A stretch of DNA of 64,000 bases from Candidatus Polarisedimenticolia bacterium. Lineage in GTDB: Bacteria > Acidobacteriota > Polarisedimenticolia > Gp22-AA2 > AA152. Below are positions 1 to 10,100 of this stretch, piece by piece. The notes under the pieces were generated by a model. It saw nothing but the letters and a program-made list of their open reading frames with translations, searched no databases and was not told where the DNA came from. Position 1 is the first letter of the stretch; every line of letters begins with the position of its first letter. A program made the translations under genes and the position numbers. The stretch is from positions 1 to 64,000 of the forward strand of contig DASYRE010000042.1 in assembly GCA_036004685.1 (NCBI GenBank), written 5' to 3'.

Positions 1-75
1 CAGAGCGTCGCGTACCCAAGGCGGTACGCAAGCGAGGCGCAACGCGGCGAGCCGGGATGGATCGGGGGCCGAATG

Positions 76-100
76 TAACATGATTTTTGAGACGCGACAC
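76..100 (-). mobile_element. Terminal-repeat-like end of a mobile element at the left window edge
   Basis: The sequence ending GAGACGCGACAC matches the right arm of the inverted repeat at 26910-26936 with only a few mismatches (shared TGATTT and GAGACGCGACAC blocks). It abuts the stop codon of the kinase gene, just as the other copy lies one base after a response-regulator stop. I infer that an insertion sequence or miniature element extends leftwards out of the window. No transposase is visible in bases 1-75, which hold only a short hairpin (GCGTACC at 10-16 with GGTACGC at 23-29). Confidence 0.4.
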
Positions 101-2961
101 TAGTGGAAGTCGGTGATCAGGACTACGTCCTGGTTCTCGGAGCCGAAGGTGAAGACGACGCTCTTGGAGTCGCGGGCCCAGCGGGAGATCGTGATCTCGC
201 CGGTCTTGAACTCGGTCAGCCGGGCGGGCGGCCCGACCGCCCCGGGATTCAGAAGCCATAAGCTGTCCTTCTGGCCGAGCCGGCGACGCAGCAGGAGCCT
301 CTTGCCGTCGGGCGACCATTCATGGCCACGGAGGCGACCTTCGGTGAAGCGCGTCAGCTGCGCGGCGTCGTCCTTCGCGATCGACCGGCGCATGAGGTTG
401 AAGCCGCTGGCGCGGTCGATGTAGGTCACGGCCTGCCCGTCGGGCGTCCACTGCAGGTCCTCGGCGCCAGGAGGAAGCAGGAAGGACGCAACGGGCTCCC
501 CGCCTTCGGCAGGAATGACGATACGCCGCGGATAGGCCCGGCCCTCGACTTCATCCCGCTTCGTGTATATCAGGAGGCGGCCATCGCGCGTGGTGGCCAC
601 CGTTCCTCTGAGCAACTCGGTGACGAGAAGCCGGGGCTCCCCTCCGGCTATGTCCACTGCCCATAGCGCCTGCGGTTCACCCACCTTGTTGAAAAACACC
701 GTCTTGCCGGACTCAGAGAGCGCCACGAAGAGTTCTCCCGGGCCGTCGGTCAGCTTCCGGAGACTGCCACCGTTGGGATCAATCCGCCACAGATGGAGGA
801 CTCCCCCCTTTTCCGCTTGGGTGAAGACGATGCCAGCGCCTTCGGCGAACGTCAGGTCGACGACATAGACCCCTTGGGTCGTAAGCTGTCTCCGGCCGGA
901 GCCGTCGCGCTCCATGCGCCAGACGAACATCGCATCCCCCTGGGGAGCCGTGAAGGCGATCGGGCCACCGCCCAATGGCGCGATGAATTCGACCGACGCG
1001 GCGCCTCCCGAAGCGAAGGTGAGCGGCTGCGCCTCCCTCCCGGGCTCCAGCGAAGCCACCCAGACATTGCGAATGCCGGTCCGGCGGATGGCGGCGATAG
1101 AATTCCCGTCGGAGGAGAGGGAAAGGCGCGTGTATCCATCCAGATCGGTCGTCATCTTGCGGGCCGCTCCCTCCGGGAAGGACAACCGGTAGATCTGGCT
1201 GCCGCGCGAGCCGAGGACGAAGGCGCTTACGAAGATGGCGCTGCCGTCTGGAAGCCAGCCGAGGCTGTCGGCATAGAGCCAGGTCTGCGAACCGACGTTT
1301 TTCCGCTCTCCGCTTTCCACGTCGATCGCGGCGATCCAAGTATGAAGTCCGCCCACCGCGCTGGCCATCGTCATTGCGATCCGCCTGCCATCCGGAGACC
1401 AAGCCGGTGAGGCGTGGAGGTTGAGCGGGTCGAAGGTCTCCGGACCCTTGATGCGGATCAGCTCGCGCTCCTTGCCCGTCTCCAGCTCCGCGATGACGAG
1501 GGAATCCCCCTCGCCGAGCAGGCCCCGCCGGAAGCAAATCCGCTTCCCGTCGGGGGAGAAGGTTAGGGCGGAGTCCACGTCGAAGGCGACTTTCCGCGGG
1601 GTACCTCCCAGCGACGCGACCTGGAATAGAGCGCTGTAGTTGGGAGACTGGGGGTCCCGGTTGAGGAAGTAGAGGTAGTCGCCGTCTGGGGAAAAGCTGA
1701 TCCCCCCGAACGCGAACTCCTGTGGCGGAAGGACCTGCGCGTCGCTTCCCGTGCGCACCTGGCGCACGTTGAGCGACGCACGATCGCCGACGGACGTGAC
1801 ATAGGCCAGGTAGCGGCCGTCGCCGGAAAGGACCGCCTCGTCGAGGTCGTTCCGGCTCATGAGGGTGGAGATCTTCATCTGCTGGGAGACCGGCGCGGAG
1901 GAGGGCTCCGATCCAGTCCGCCCGATGAGGCTGTAGAGTCCGACAGCGAGGCCGCCGAGCCCCAGGAGGGAGGCCGCGGCGATCCAAGCCGCGAGGCCCT
2001 TTCGCCGGGCGGGCGGCACACCGAGGGCGCCCGAGGTCACGGTGCCCGCGGAAGTGGCCGAGGCGGAGAGGGAGTCGTATTCGTCCACCACCTCGTGCAG
2101 ATCGATGGCCAGATCCTTCATCGACTGATAGCGCTGTTCAGAGCTCTTGGCCAGGCAGCGTCGGATCAGCCGACGGACCTCGGCGGGTACGTCTGGATTC
2201 AGCTCCTCCACTGGCGCCGGCCGCTCGCGGAGGATGCGCTGCATGGTCTCCACGTCGGTGTCGGCAACGAAAGGACGCGTCCGGGTGACGGCTTCGTAGA
2301 GAATGCAACCCATTGAAAAGATGTCGGACCGATAATCGACCGGCTTCCCCTGCACCTGCTCGGGGCTCATGTAGCCGACGGTGCCCAGCACGACTCCGCC
2401 ACCGGTAACCCCCTCCGTCGGCGCGCTTGTCAAACCCTCGCTCGAGTCCATTGGCCTGTCCGTGAGCTTGGCTAGACCGAAGTCCAGCACCTTGGCGAAG
2501 CCGTCCTTCGAGATCATGATGTTGGCGGGCTTGAGATCCCGGTGAACAATCCCGGCGGCATGGGCCTTGGCGATACCCTCGGCGGCCTGGCCGAGCCACC
2601 CGAGGAGGGTCTTCACGTCGGTCTTCTCGTGATGGATCTTCTGGCCGAGGGTTTCGCCGCTGACCAGCTCCATCGAGATGAAATGCACAGAGTCGGAGCC
2701 GGGCTTCACGACGCCCTTGCCGATCTCGTGGATGGTGACGATATTGGGATGGTTTAGCGAAGAGGCTGACTTGGCCTCCGTGACGAACCGCCGGAGGCGC
2801 TCCTCATTGCGGACGAGGTGTGGGGGAAGGATTTTCAGAGCAACGCTGCGCTCGAGCGTCTCGTCCTGCGCGATGTAGACCTCACCCATGCCGCCGGCGC
2901 CGAGGGGGCCGACGATGCGGTAGTGGGAGATCCGGTCCTCAGGCTGGAGGCTGCTGCTCAC
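100..2961 (-). CDS. Membrane Ser/Thr protein kinase with PD40/TolB-like beta-propeller
   Basis: A Hanks-type kinase fused to a WD40-like sensor, 953 aa. Residues about 14-290 hold the kinase, with the glycine-rich loop GPLGAGGMGEVY, catalytic loop HRDLKPANIM, DFGLAKL and GYMSPEQ. All catalytic residues are present, so it should phosphorylate Ser/Thr. One transmembrane helix lies near residues 325-345. Residues about 370-950 repeat SPDG-type blade motifs and are predicted to fold as a propeller outside the membrane. This fusion is known from Acidobacteriota and similar phyla; the signal and substrates cannot be read. The GTG start has GGGAGA eight bases upstream. The gene stands alone, with a mobile-element-like end beginning at its stop codon. 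Confidence 0.9.
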   Translation of the reverse strand: MSSSLQPEDRISHYRIVGPLGAGGMGEVYIAQDETLERSVALKILPPHLVRNEERLRRFVTEAKSASSLNHPNIVTIHEIGKGVVKPGSDSVHFISMELVSGETLGQKIHHEKTDVKTLLGWLGQAAEGIAKAHAAGIVHRDLKPANIMISKDGFAKVLDFGLAKLTDRPMDSSEGLTSAPTEGVTGGGVVLGTVGYMSPEQVQGKPVDYRSDIFSMGCILYEAVTRTRPFVADTDVETMQRILRERPAPVEELNPDVPAEVRRLIRRCLAKSSEQRYQSMKDLAIDLHEVVDEYDSLSASATSAGTVTSGALGVPPARRKGLAAWIAAASLLGLGGLAVGLYSLIGRTGSEPSSAPVSQQMKISTLMSRNDLDEAVLSGDGRYLAYVTSVGDRASLNVRQVRTGSDAQVLPPQEFAFGGISFSPDGDYLYFLNRDPQSPNYSALFQVASLGGTPRKVAFDVDSALTFSPDGKRICFRRGLLGEGDSLVIAELETGKERELIRIKGPETFDPLNLHASPAWSPDGRRIAMTMASAVGGLHTWIAAIDVESGERKNVGSQTWLYADSLGWLPDGSAIFVSAFVLGSRGSQIYRLSFPEGAARKMTTDLDGYTRLSLSSDGNSIAAIRRTGIRNVWVASLEPGREAQPLTFASGGAASVEFIAPLGGGPIAFTAPQGDAMFVWRMERDGSGRRQLTTQGVYVVDLTFAEGAGIVFTQAEKGGVLHLWRIDPNGGSLRKLTDGPGELFVALSESGKTVFFNKVGEPQALWAVDIAGGEPRLLVTELLRGTVATTRDGRLLIYTKRDEVEGRAYPRRIVIPAEGGEPVASFLLPPGAEDLQWTPDGQAVTYIDRASGFNLMRRSIAKDDAAQLTRFTEGRLRGHEWSPDGKRLLLRRRLGQKDSLWLLNPGAVGPPARLTEFKTGEITISRWARDSKSVVFTFGSENQDVVLITDFH

Positions 2962-3340
2962 CTTCGCGGTCTCCCGGGCTCCATCATTCCCGGTGGAGCT
3001 TCATGACGCCCCCGGCCTCATCGGGCTCCAGCGTCCACATTTCTAGTGTACACAAAAAACAGGACTTATTCCCAGAATCAGGTGCAGTGATCAGTGGCTT
3101 GTCCGCAGGGCCGTCGTCCGGGCTATTCGCCTCAACGTCCTGGCATTTACCCGCAGTCTCTTCGTGTTTCCCCCAACCCATGGGTCGTTCGTTTCCTCGC
3201 CTCCGCGACCGCTGGGACAGCTACCTGGCCGGGACGACCTTCCCGAGGCAGGACTCACTCCTGCTGGATCAGCGATAAGCATCGGGCAGAGCCGGGCGTC
3301 GCGGGGATCGTCGAGAAGGCTGTGCTAGAGTGTTCGCCGC
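2962..3340. other. Intergenic stretch, no gene seen
   Basis: This 379-base stretch separates the leftward kinase and the rightward methyltransferase. Open frames here are short and lack recognisable protein features. It should hold the divergent promoters, but I see no convincing -35/-10 pair or operator. Confidence 0.4.
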
Positions 3341-4141
3341 ATGATGGAATCGAGCGCCGGACGGACGGAAGAGGATCTCTTCGAGGCGAATCGCCGCTTC
3401 TACGACGCCATGTGGGCGGGAGCGCGACTCGTCACGGCCGAGCGCTTCAACACCTGGCCCCTGGTCCGCTCGCTGCTCACGCCGTCCTCCCGGCTGGAAG
3501 TGGGCCCCGGCCTCCGGCCCCGCCTGCCGATCGCCGGCACCCACTTCCTGGACGCCAGCGCTCCGGCCCTGGAGGTGCTGCGCGGGCTGCAAGGGCGGGT
3601 GGCGCTCGGGCGCATCACGGCGCTTCCCTATCCCGACGGCTGCTTCGATCCGGTCTGCGCGCTCGACATCATCGAGCACGTCGACGACGAGCACGGGGCA
3701 TTCGCGGAGCTGGTGCGGGTGACGGCCCCGGGCGGCTCGCTGCTGTTGTCCGTGCCGCTTCATCCGTCGCGCTGGACCACTTTCGATGATTTCGTGGGGC
3801 ACCGGCGGCGCTACGAGCCCGGACGCCTGCTGGAGACGCTCGACCGGCACGGATTGACGGTCGAGCGCAGCGCCGGGTACGGGATGCAGCCCAAATCCTC
3901 GCGCCTGCTCGATTTCGGGATGTGGTGGCTCCAGCATCGGAGGGATCGCGCCATGTGGTGGTACAACCACGTGATCATGAGGATCGGGCTGCGGTTTCAA
4001 AAGAAGCTGGCGGTCGTCCCCGGGATGATCGACATGGAGGAAGTGGACGAGATCCTGCTCGTCTGCCGGAAGAACGGAGCCCGCGGGCAGGGCGCCGGGG
4101 AACCAAAAGTTTCGGCAGGGATCACTGGCAGACGACCATGA
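3341..4141 (+). CDS. Class I SAM-dependent methyltransferase
   Basis: A soluble methyltransferase of the Methyltransf_11 type, 266 aa. The SAM-binding motif I region is LEVGPGLRPRLP (about residues 52-63). The motif following strand 4 is ALDIIEHVDDEHGAF (about 107-121), then GGSLLLSVPLH. These are the usual landmarks of small-molecule or lipid methyltransferases, but the substrate cannot be named. Two ATG codons occur in tandem (3341 and 3344) and neither has a strong ribosome site. The last 20 bases overlap the convergent secreted-protein gene ending at 4122, so there is no room for a terminator between them. Confidence 0.85.
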   Translation: MMESSAGRTEEDLFEANRRFYDAMWAGARLVTAERFNTWPLVRSLLTPSSRLEVGPGLRPRLPIAGTHFLDASAPALEVLRGLQGRVALGRITALPYPDGCFDPVCALDIIEHVDDEHGAFAELVRVTAPGGSLLLSVPLHPSRWTTFDDFVGHRRRYEPGRLLETLDRHGLTVERSAGYGMQPKSSRLLDFGMWWLQHRRDRAMWWYNHVIMRIGLRFQKKLAVVPGMIDMEEVDEILLVCRKNGARGQGAGEPKVSAGITGRRP

Positions 4142-6044
4142 GATCCACCGGAAAAGTGTCGGAGGCGACGAGATCCATGCTCTCGGGACTCTGGCACATG
4201 CCCCAGCCGTTGTGCCGCCGCAACTCCACGCGGATCCCGGTGATCCGGTAGGAGGGCCCCCATCCCGGCGCCGCCGCCGCGTCCCGGCAGAAGACGGCGT
4301 CGTAATGCCCCGAATAGACCGTGCCTCCAAGCTTTCCTCCCACCCACTCGAATCCGAGCCCATTGCTCTCCGGGACCACGGTGCCGCATTGGTTCTTCTC
4401 CAGGATCGGTTTCCCGCCCTCGCGCAGAAGGTAGCTGAAGAGCCGCATCGTCTCTCCCGCCTTCACCGAGCGGTAGATCGGATACTCCAGGTTGAACCGC
4501 CCGTAGTCGCAGTTGCAATCGGGGGAGGCGTGGAACGACATCGCGACCGTGAGCTTCCCCGCGGCGGGCTTCGGCGGCGCCGCCACGGCGATTTCGTTGC
4601 GATCCGTCCGGACGGGGGAGGAAGGACAGGTGAACAGAAGCGTCCGCGGCAGCTTGGCCACGCCGTTGAATATCTTGTCGCCCGCGGGATTGGTCACCGT
4701 GTACAGGACAGCCGGGACGCGGACGACTCCGGCCGAAGACTTCGGACAGGTGAGCGTCATGCGGCTCTGCGCAATTCCCTGAAGGCCTTCGAGCGTTCCG
4801 CTGGCCTCCCAGTAGTTGCGCGGCGAGATCTTGCCGTTCTCATCGAGGAGCGCGGGAAAGATCCGTCCCCCGGCCGGCTTCAGCAGTTTGTAGGCGAAGC
4901 TCACCGTGACGTATTTGCCCGCTTCGAACTTGGCCGAAAGCGGTCCCTGGATCACGCGGGCCGCCGTGTCGATTCCGGCGACCTTCACCACTCCCTGCGG
5001 GGCCGCCGCGCGGTCGGGTTCTCCGAAACGGATCTCGACCGGCGACGAAACGGGATAAGGAGCCTGCCGCACGGCGACGTAGCGACGGGGAGCGCCCTTG
5101 ACGGGATAGGCGCCCAGATCGATCTGGAACGTGCGCCATTCCTGCCCGGAAGCGGGCGGCTCGATCGACGCCTGGCACAGGAGCGGGGCGGTCTGGAAGC
5201 CGGCGGAGGGATTGCCGGCGCGCAGCTCCCAGAGGGCGGATCCGGCGCCGGAGCTCGCGGGCTTCCATCGCAGCTGCAGGACGCCCGCCTCGTCGACGGA
5301 AAGATGGTCCGTCCAGGATCCTTCCTGGGTGAGGACGTTCCAGCTCCAGGCTTCGATCCGCGGGGCCGCGAGGGCGACCGGGCCGGCGCCGCTCCCCGCG
5401 CCGGCGCTCCCGCCTGTTCCCCGTTTGACGAACGGCGGGGGCCGGCGCGGCGGTCGGCTCAGTGGCGCGCTCTGCTCCCGCCCTTCGGCGGCGGGCCGGA
5501 AGGCCGGGACGCGCCCCTCGGAACCCGTGGAAGGCGGGGCGGCGCGATTCGGAACGACCGGAGAGCGGCCCGCCGGAGGCGCGAGCCGGCGGATCACCCG
5601 ATCGCCGCGGAATCCTGGCTGGAATTCGAGCCAATCGCTCCAGGGACCCGGCGGATCGGCGCAGCGCGCCCGGAGCCGCCATCGTACGCTTCCGGGCGCG
5701 GCGGCGGAGAACCATCCTGCGTCGAGGCTCTCCTTGCCCTCCGGACCGGAAAGAGTTCGGCGCGCTTGCGGAGAAGGTTCCCTCCAGCGACGGGACGCCG
5801 CATCCCACGCGGACAGCTCCACCGCGTAGCGCCGGATGGTGGCGCCCCGTGGAGGATGGATGACGAGGTCCATCCGCCCCGAGGTGCCTCTCGGCATTTC
5901 GACCCGGGGAGGACCGGTGCCCTTCCGGGCTTCGCGCGAGACGGCTCGCCCGCCGGCGAACGCCCGCGAATCTCGTTGGGCGCCGAGACCGAGAGTCGCC
6001 GCGGCCAGCCAGGACCCCAGGACGAGCGCGATGCCGCGCCGCAT
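4122..6044 (-). CDS. Secreted hypothetical protein with Fn3-like N-terminal part
   Basis: About 640 aa. The open frame runs much further upstream, but the upstream part is arginine-rich frame shadow, and a signal peptide (GIALVLGSWLAAATLGLGA) starts at the ATG at 6044. A GTG four codons earlier (start 6056) is the alternative. After the signal, residues about 45-140 resemble a fibronectin-like module (WRLRARCADPPGPWSDW). A low-complexity Pro/Ala linker follows, and the C-terminal half has beta-rich sequence with paired cysteines (CNCDYG, CPKSS, CPSSP). No enzyme motif was recognised. The gene lies 47 bases after a second secreted protein with the same Fn3-like pattern, so the two are probably co-transcribed and exported together. 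Confidence 0.65.
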   Translation of the reverse strand: MRRGIALVLGSWLAAATLGLGAQRDSRAFAGGRAVSREARKGTGPPRVEMPRGTSGRMDLVIHPPRGATIRRYAVELSAWDAASRRWREPSPQARRTLSGPEGKESLDAGWFSAAAPGSVRWRLRARCADPPGPWSDWLEFQPGFRGDRVIRRLAPPAGRSPVVPNRAAPPSTGSEGRVPAFRPAAEGREQSAPLSRPPRRPPPFVKRGTGGSAGAGSGAGPVALAAPRIEAWSWNVLTQEGSWTDHLSVDEAGVLQLRWKPASSGAGSALWELRAGNPSAGFQTAPLLCQASIEPPASGQEWRTFQIDLGAYPVKGAPRRYVAVRQAPYPVSSPVEIRFGEPDRAAAPQGVVKVAGIDTAARVIQGPLSAKFEAGKYVTVSFAYKLLKPAGGRIFPALLDENGKISPRNYWEASGTLEGLQGIAQSRMTLTCPKSSAGVVRVPAVLYTVTNPAGDKIFNGVAKLPRTLLFTCPSSPVRTDRNEIAVAAPPKPAAGKLTVAMSFHASPDCNCDYGRFNLEYPIYRSVKAGETMRLFSYLLREGGKPILEKNQCGTVVPESNGLGFEWVGGKLGGTVYSGHYDAVFCRDAAAAPGWGPSYRITGIRVELRRHNGWGMCQSPESMDLVASDTFPVDLMVVCQ

Positions 6045-6091
6045 CCGGCCGGGCACTCTGCGTTTCGTCAAGAGGAGGCGCACCGCGGAGC

Positions 6092-7051
6092 CTAGGGAGA
6101 CGGCTTGCGGGTCGGGGCCGAGCGCAGCTGCCCTTCGGGCGGCTCCTTCGGAGCCGCGGCCAGCCTCCGGCCGAACATCTTCCATTCGCTCCACGGGGCT
6201 TCCAATCCGTCGATCTTGACACGCAGCCGCCAGCGGACTGCGGCGGGGGCCTGCTCGTCCAGCCATGAGCTTGGAAGCGTGGCGCTCAGCGAGCCGTCCG
6301 GGTCGGCCTCGATCGTCCGGGAGATCGCCTCCGACCAGTTCTGAGCGGCGCCGTCGTAGAACGACAATTCCAGGAGGTAGCCGGAAGGAAGGCCTCCGGA
6401 CGGAGGGAGGATCTGGATCGGGACGTCGGCTTCGTAGACCTTCCGCTCGGGATCCTTCACCGTGGGGGACAGCCCGGCGGCCCCCCCGCCGCGCGGCGCG
6501 GCTTTCGGGAGATGCAGCCGGCGGGCCGCTTCCGGTGACGAAGCTTCGGCGGGAGATGCTGCGCGGGGCGGGGCGGCCTCGGATCGGAAGCGGGCGTTGA
6601 ACACCCGCCAGGCGCTCCAGACGACCGGATCCCGGCTCGCTCGGGCGCGCAGGCGAAACCGCCGTGGGTCGGGGGAGGATTCCCCGAGCCATTCCACCGG
6701 CAGAACCCCGGCGACCCGTCCGTCCTCTCCGGCGGCGACGGACCGGACCTCCGGGGAGGCCCATCCCTGCGCCGCTCTATCCCACGACGAGATTTCGAGG
6801 ATGTACTCCGCCGGCAGGCCCCCTTTTTCCGACGCCGGGGGCGCGAGGCGCAGTGGCACCTCCTCCTCGTAAAGCTTCGCTTCCGGCTCCTCGATCGCCG
6901 GCGCGAACGCGGCGGCCGCGGCTTTCGTGAGGCTCCTGAGGGCCCGGCCGCCGCCGTCCCTGGTCTGAGCTTGGGCGGGAGCGGCCAGGACGGCCGCGAT
7001 CAGGACCCACTCGATCCGTCGCCCCCGCGATCCCGCAAGTCGTCTCGACAT
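6092..7051 (-). CDS. Secreted protein with two Fn3-like modules
   Basis: 319 aa. An N-terminal signal peptide (WVLIAAVLAAPAQAQ, about residues 14-28) is followed by two related modules, each opening with a '(K/V)YEx(E/D)VP(L/I)' strand, then LP(A/S)GY.LE(I/L)S, and ending in a (W/V)(R/W).AW/EWK segment. The two copies span about residues 58-160 and 200-300. The same strand order recurs in the first domain of the gene downstream at 4122-6044, which suggests a duplicated binding module. No catalytic signature is visible. The gene starts 60 bases after the stop of the glucan synthase gene, so it may be the third gene of a leftward operon with it. Confidence 0.7.
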   Translation of the reverse strand: MSRRLAGSRGRRIEWVLIAAVLAAPAQAQTRDGGGRALRSLTKAAAAAFAPAIEEPEAKLYEEEVPLRLAPPASEKGGLPAEYILEISSWDRAAQGWASPEVRSVAAGEDGRVAGVLPVEWLGESSPDPRRFRLRARASRDPVVWSAWRVFNARFRSEAAPPRAASPAEASSPEAARRLHLPKAAPRGGGAAGLSPTVKDPERKVYEADVPIQILPPSGGLPSGYLLELSFYDGAAQNWSEAISRTIEADPDGSLSATLPSSWLDEQAPAAVRWRLRVKIDGLEAPWSEWKMFGRRLAAAPKEPPEGQLRSAPTRKPSP

Positions 7052-7111
7052 GGCGATTCCTCCTTGGTCGTCACTCGATAAACACGGAATCGCCCCGGGG
7101 AAGGGGCCGCA

Positions 7112-10100
7112 TCACCCGAGGATTACCCGGACTTCGTGGGTGCGCCCGTCGTCGACCAGGGGAATCGAGGCTTCCGGGGGAAGAACCGACGCGTCGAGGC
7201 GGAGATCGACGACCCCGCGACAAACGGAGCGGGGGTTTTCCACGGTGATCCGGTAGCGCGCCGAGCCGTGGCGATAGACGATCTGGTAGCCCTTCCAGGC
7301 CCGCGGGATGCACGGATCGATGCGGAGCTCGGCGCCTCGCTTGCGAAATCCCAGAATCGACTCGATTCCGGCCCGGTAGAGCCAGCCCGCCGCCCCCGTG
7401 TACCAGGTCCAGCCGCCGCGCCCCGCATGGGGCGCCTCCGAGTAGATGTCGGCGGCGACCACGTAGGGTTCGACCTTGTAGCGGCCGGCATCGCCCATCC
7501 GGACGGCGTGGCGGATCGGACTGAGGAGGTCGAACAGATGGTAAGCCCGATCGCCGTCGCCGAGCTCGGTGAAGGCCACGACCGCCCAGGTCGCCGCGTG
7601 GGTGTACTGGCCGCCGTTCTCGCGAATCCCCGGCGGATATCCCTTGATGTAGCCGACGTCGAGCGGCGTCCGGTCGAAGGGAGGGGTCAGCAGGAGGAGC
7701 AGCCGATCCTCACGGCGCAGGAGACGGGACTCCAGCGAATCCATGGCGCGGCGCGCCTTCTCCGGGTCGGCCGCCCCGGAGAGGACTGCCCACGACTGGG
7801 AGATCGAATCGATGCGGCACTCTTCGTTGGCCGCCGATCCGAGCGGCGCTCCGTCGTCGAAGAAGGCGCGCCGGTACCAGTCTCCGTCCCAGCCCTCGCG
7901 GTCCAGGGAGGCCTCCAGGCCGGCGGCCGCCGCGCGCCATCGCGCGGCGCGCTCCTCGTCTCCCCGCCCTTCGGCGATGGGGACGAACTGCCTGAGATTG
8001 ACGAGCAGGAACCAGCCGAGCCACACACTTTCACCCCGGCCCTCCCGACCGACACGGTTCATTCCGTCGTTCCAGTCTCCGGTGCCGATCAACGGCAGGC
8101 CGTGCGCGCCCGTCTCGAGGCTCCGATCCAGCGCCCGGGCGCAATGCTCGTAGAAGGCCGAGCGCTCCCCCGACTCGCGGGGCGCGTAGTAGGCCTCCTG
8201 CTGGGAGGCTTCCAGGGGCGGCCCCTCGACCCAGCCGGCCTGCTCGCCGAGCAGCGCGTCGTCGCCGGTGGTGCGGAGGTAGTGCACGGCGGCATAGGGG
8301 AGCCAGAGGCGATCGTCCGAGATGCGCGTCCGGACCCCCCGTCCGGTGGGCGGGTGCCACCAGTGCTGCACGTCCCCTTCGGGAAACTGGCGGCCGGCGG
8401 CCCGCAGAAGCTGCGCGCGAGGGATGTCGGGACGCGCGATCGCCAGCGCCATCGCGTCCTGGAGCTGATCCCGGAAGCCGTACGCTCCTCCCGACTGGTA
8501 GAGCGCGGAACGGGACCAAAGGCGGCAGGAGAGGGTCTGATAGAGAAGCCACCGGTTGAGCAGGAGATTGGCGGAGGGATCCGGGGTCTGGACCTCGATC
8601 GCGCCCAGAACCTGGTCCCAGTGCTCGCGAACCTCCCGCAGGAGGAGGTCGAAGCCGATGCGGCGGTATCGCTTCACGAGGGAGCGCGCTTCTTCGCGGC
8701 TCTCTCCCTGGCCCAGAAGGAACAGGATCTCGGCGCGTTGGCCCGGCTCGAGCTCGAGGCCAGTCTGCAGGGCGGCGCACGGATCGAGTCCCGCTCCGAG
8801 GCTCCCCGAAAGCTCTCGCCCCCGCTCGAGCGAGGCGGGATGATCGAGCCCGGAATTCCGGCCCAGGAACTCGAGCCGATCCCCGGTCCAGGACGCCTGC
8901 AGGCCCCCGAGATCGGCGAAGGCGATCCGCTCGGCGAACTCCCCGTTCCAGGCGTTGGTCGCGAAGATCGCCCGGGTCTCGGGATCGAGCTCGGTGACGA
9001 CGTAAGGGGCGGAGTGCGCGCGGCCGACCCCGAGGACCCATTCCACGTACGCGGTCACCGAGAGCCTTCTCCGGCGCGAGCTGCGGTTCACGACGATCAG
9101 GCGGGAGATCTTGATCGGATCGCGAGGCGGCACGAGCTGCACCAGATCGAGGCCGATCCCGTGGGAGGCGTGCTCGAAGCGGCTGTAGCCCTGGCCGTGG
9201 CGGGCGACGTAGGGCGCGGAGTCCTGCCGGATCGGCAGGCAGGTCGGACTCCAGATGCGGCCGCTGTCGGCGTCCCGCACGAACAGGATCTCGCCGGGAG
9301 GGTCGCTGACCGGATCGTTCGACCAGGGAGTGAGACGGTTTTCGCGGCTGTTGACCGACCAGGTGAATCCGGAACCCGATTCGGAGACCTGGAATCCGAA
9401 GTCGGGATTGGCCACGACGTTGATCCAGGGGGCGGGGGTCCATTGCCCTTTGCCCAGGGCGACGACGTATTCGCGGCCGTCGCGCGTGAACCCGCCCAGG
9501 CCGTTGAAAAACAGAAGATCGGGAAGGTCGGCGCCGGCCGTCTCCTCCTTCTCGCGGTTCGAGCGCGGCGGCGAAGTCACGGGCTCCTGCCGCGAAAGCT
9601 CCAGGCGCGTCGTCTGCTCGAAGAGGGTGCCGCGCCGCGGCAGGATCACCACCCGCGCCGCGGAGCGGAGCAGAGTCCGATCCCGCGGAGCCAGAAGATC
9701 CTCCCGCAGGACGAAGACGCCGCCTCGCCGGATGCGGGCCTCATGCCCCGCCGCGAGCTGGCTGGCCCGGACCATCGCCTCGAGCGAATCCTGCAGGTCC
9801 TGGACGTAGGAGGGCCCTTTGGCGTTCAGCACGATCAAATCGGCGGCGATCCCCTTCAGGCGCCAGTACTCATGGGCCCGCAACATCTGCCTCACGACCT
9901 CCCGGTCTTCGTCCCGCTCGATGCGCACGAGCGCGATCGGCAAGTCTCCGGAGATCCCGTGGGCCCAGAGTCCCTCCACTCCCCCGCGGCTCGCGGCGAG
10001 GACCTGGGGCTCGGCGCGCAGGGTGCGGTCGGCGTACAGGAGACGGTTGGCCAGGCGCTGGAAGAGGTGGGCCTCGTCCCGGCCGATCTTGAGGTGATGC

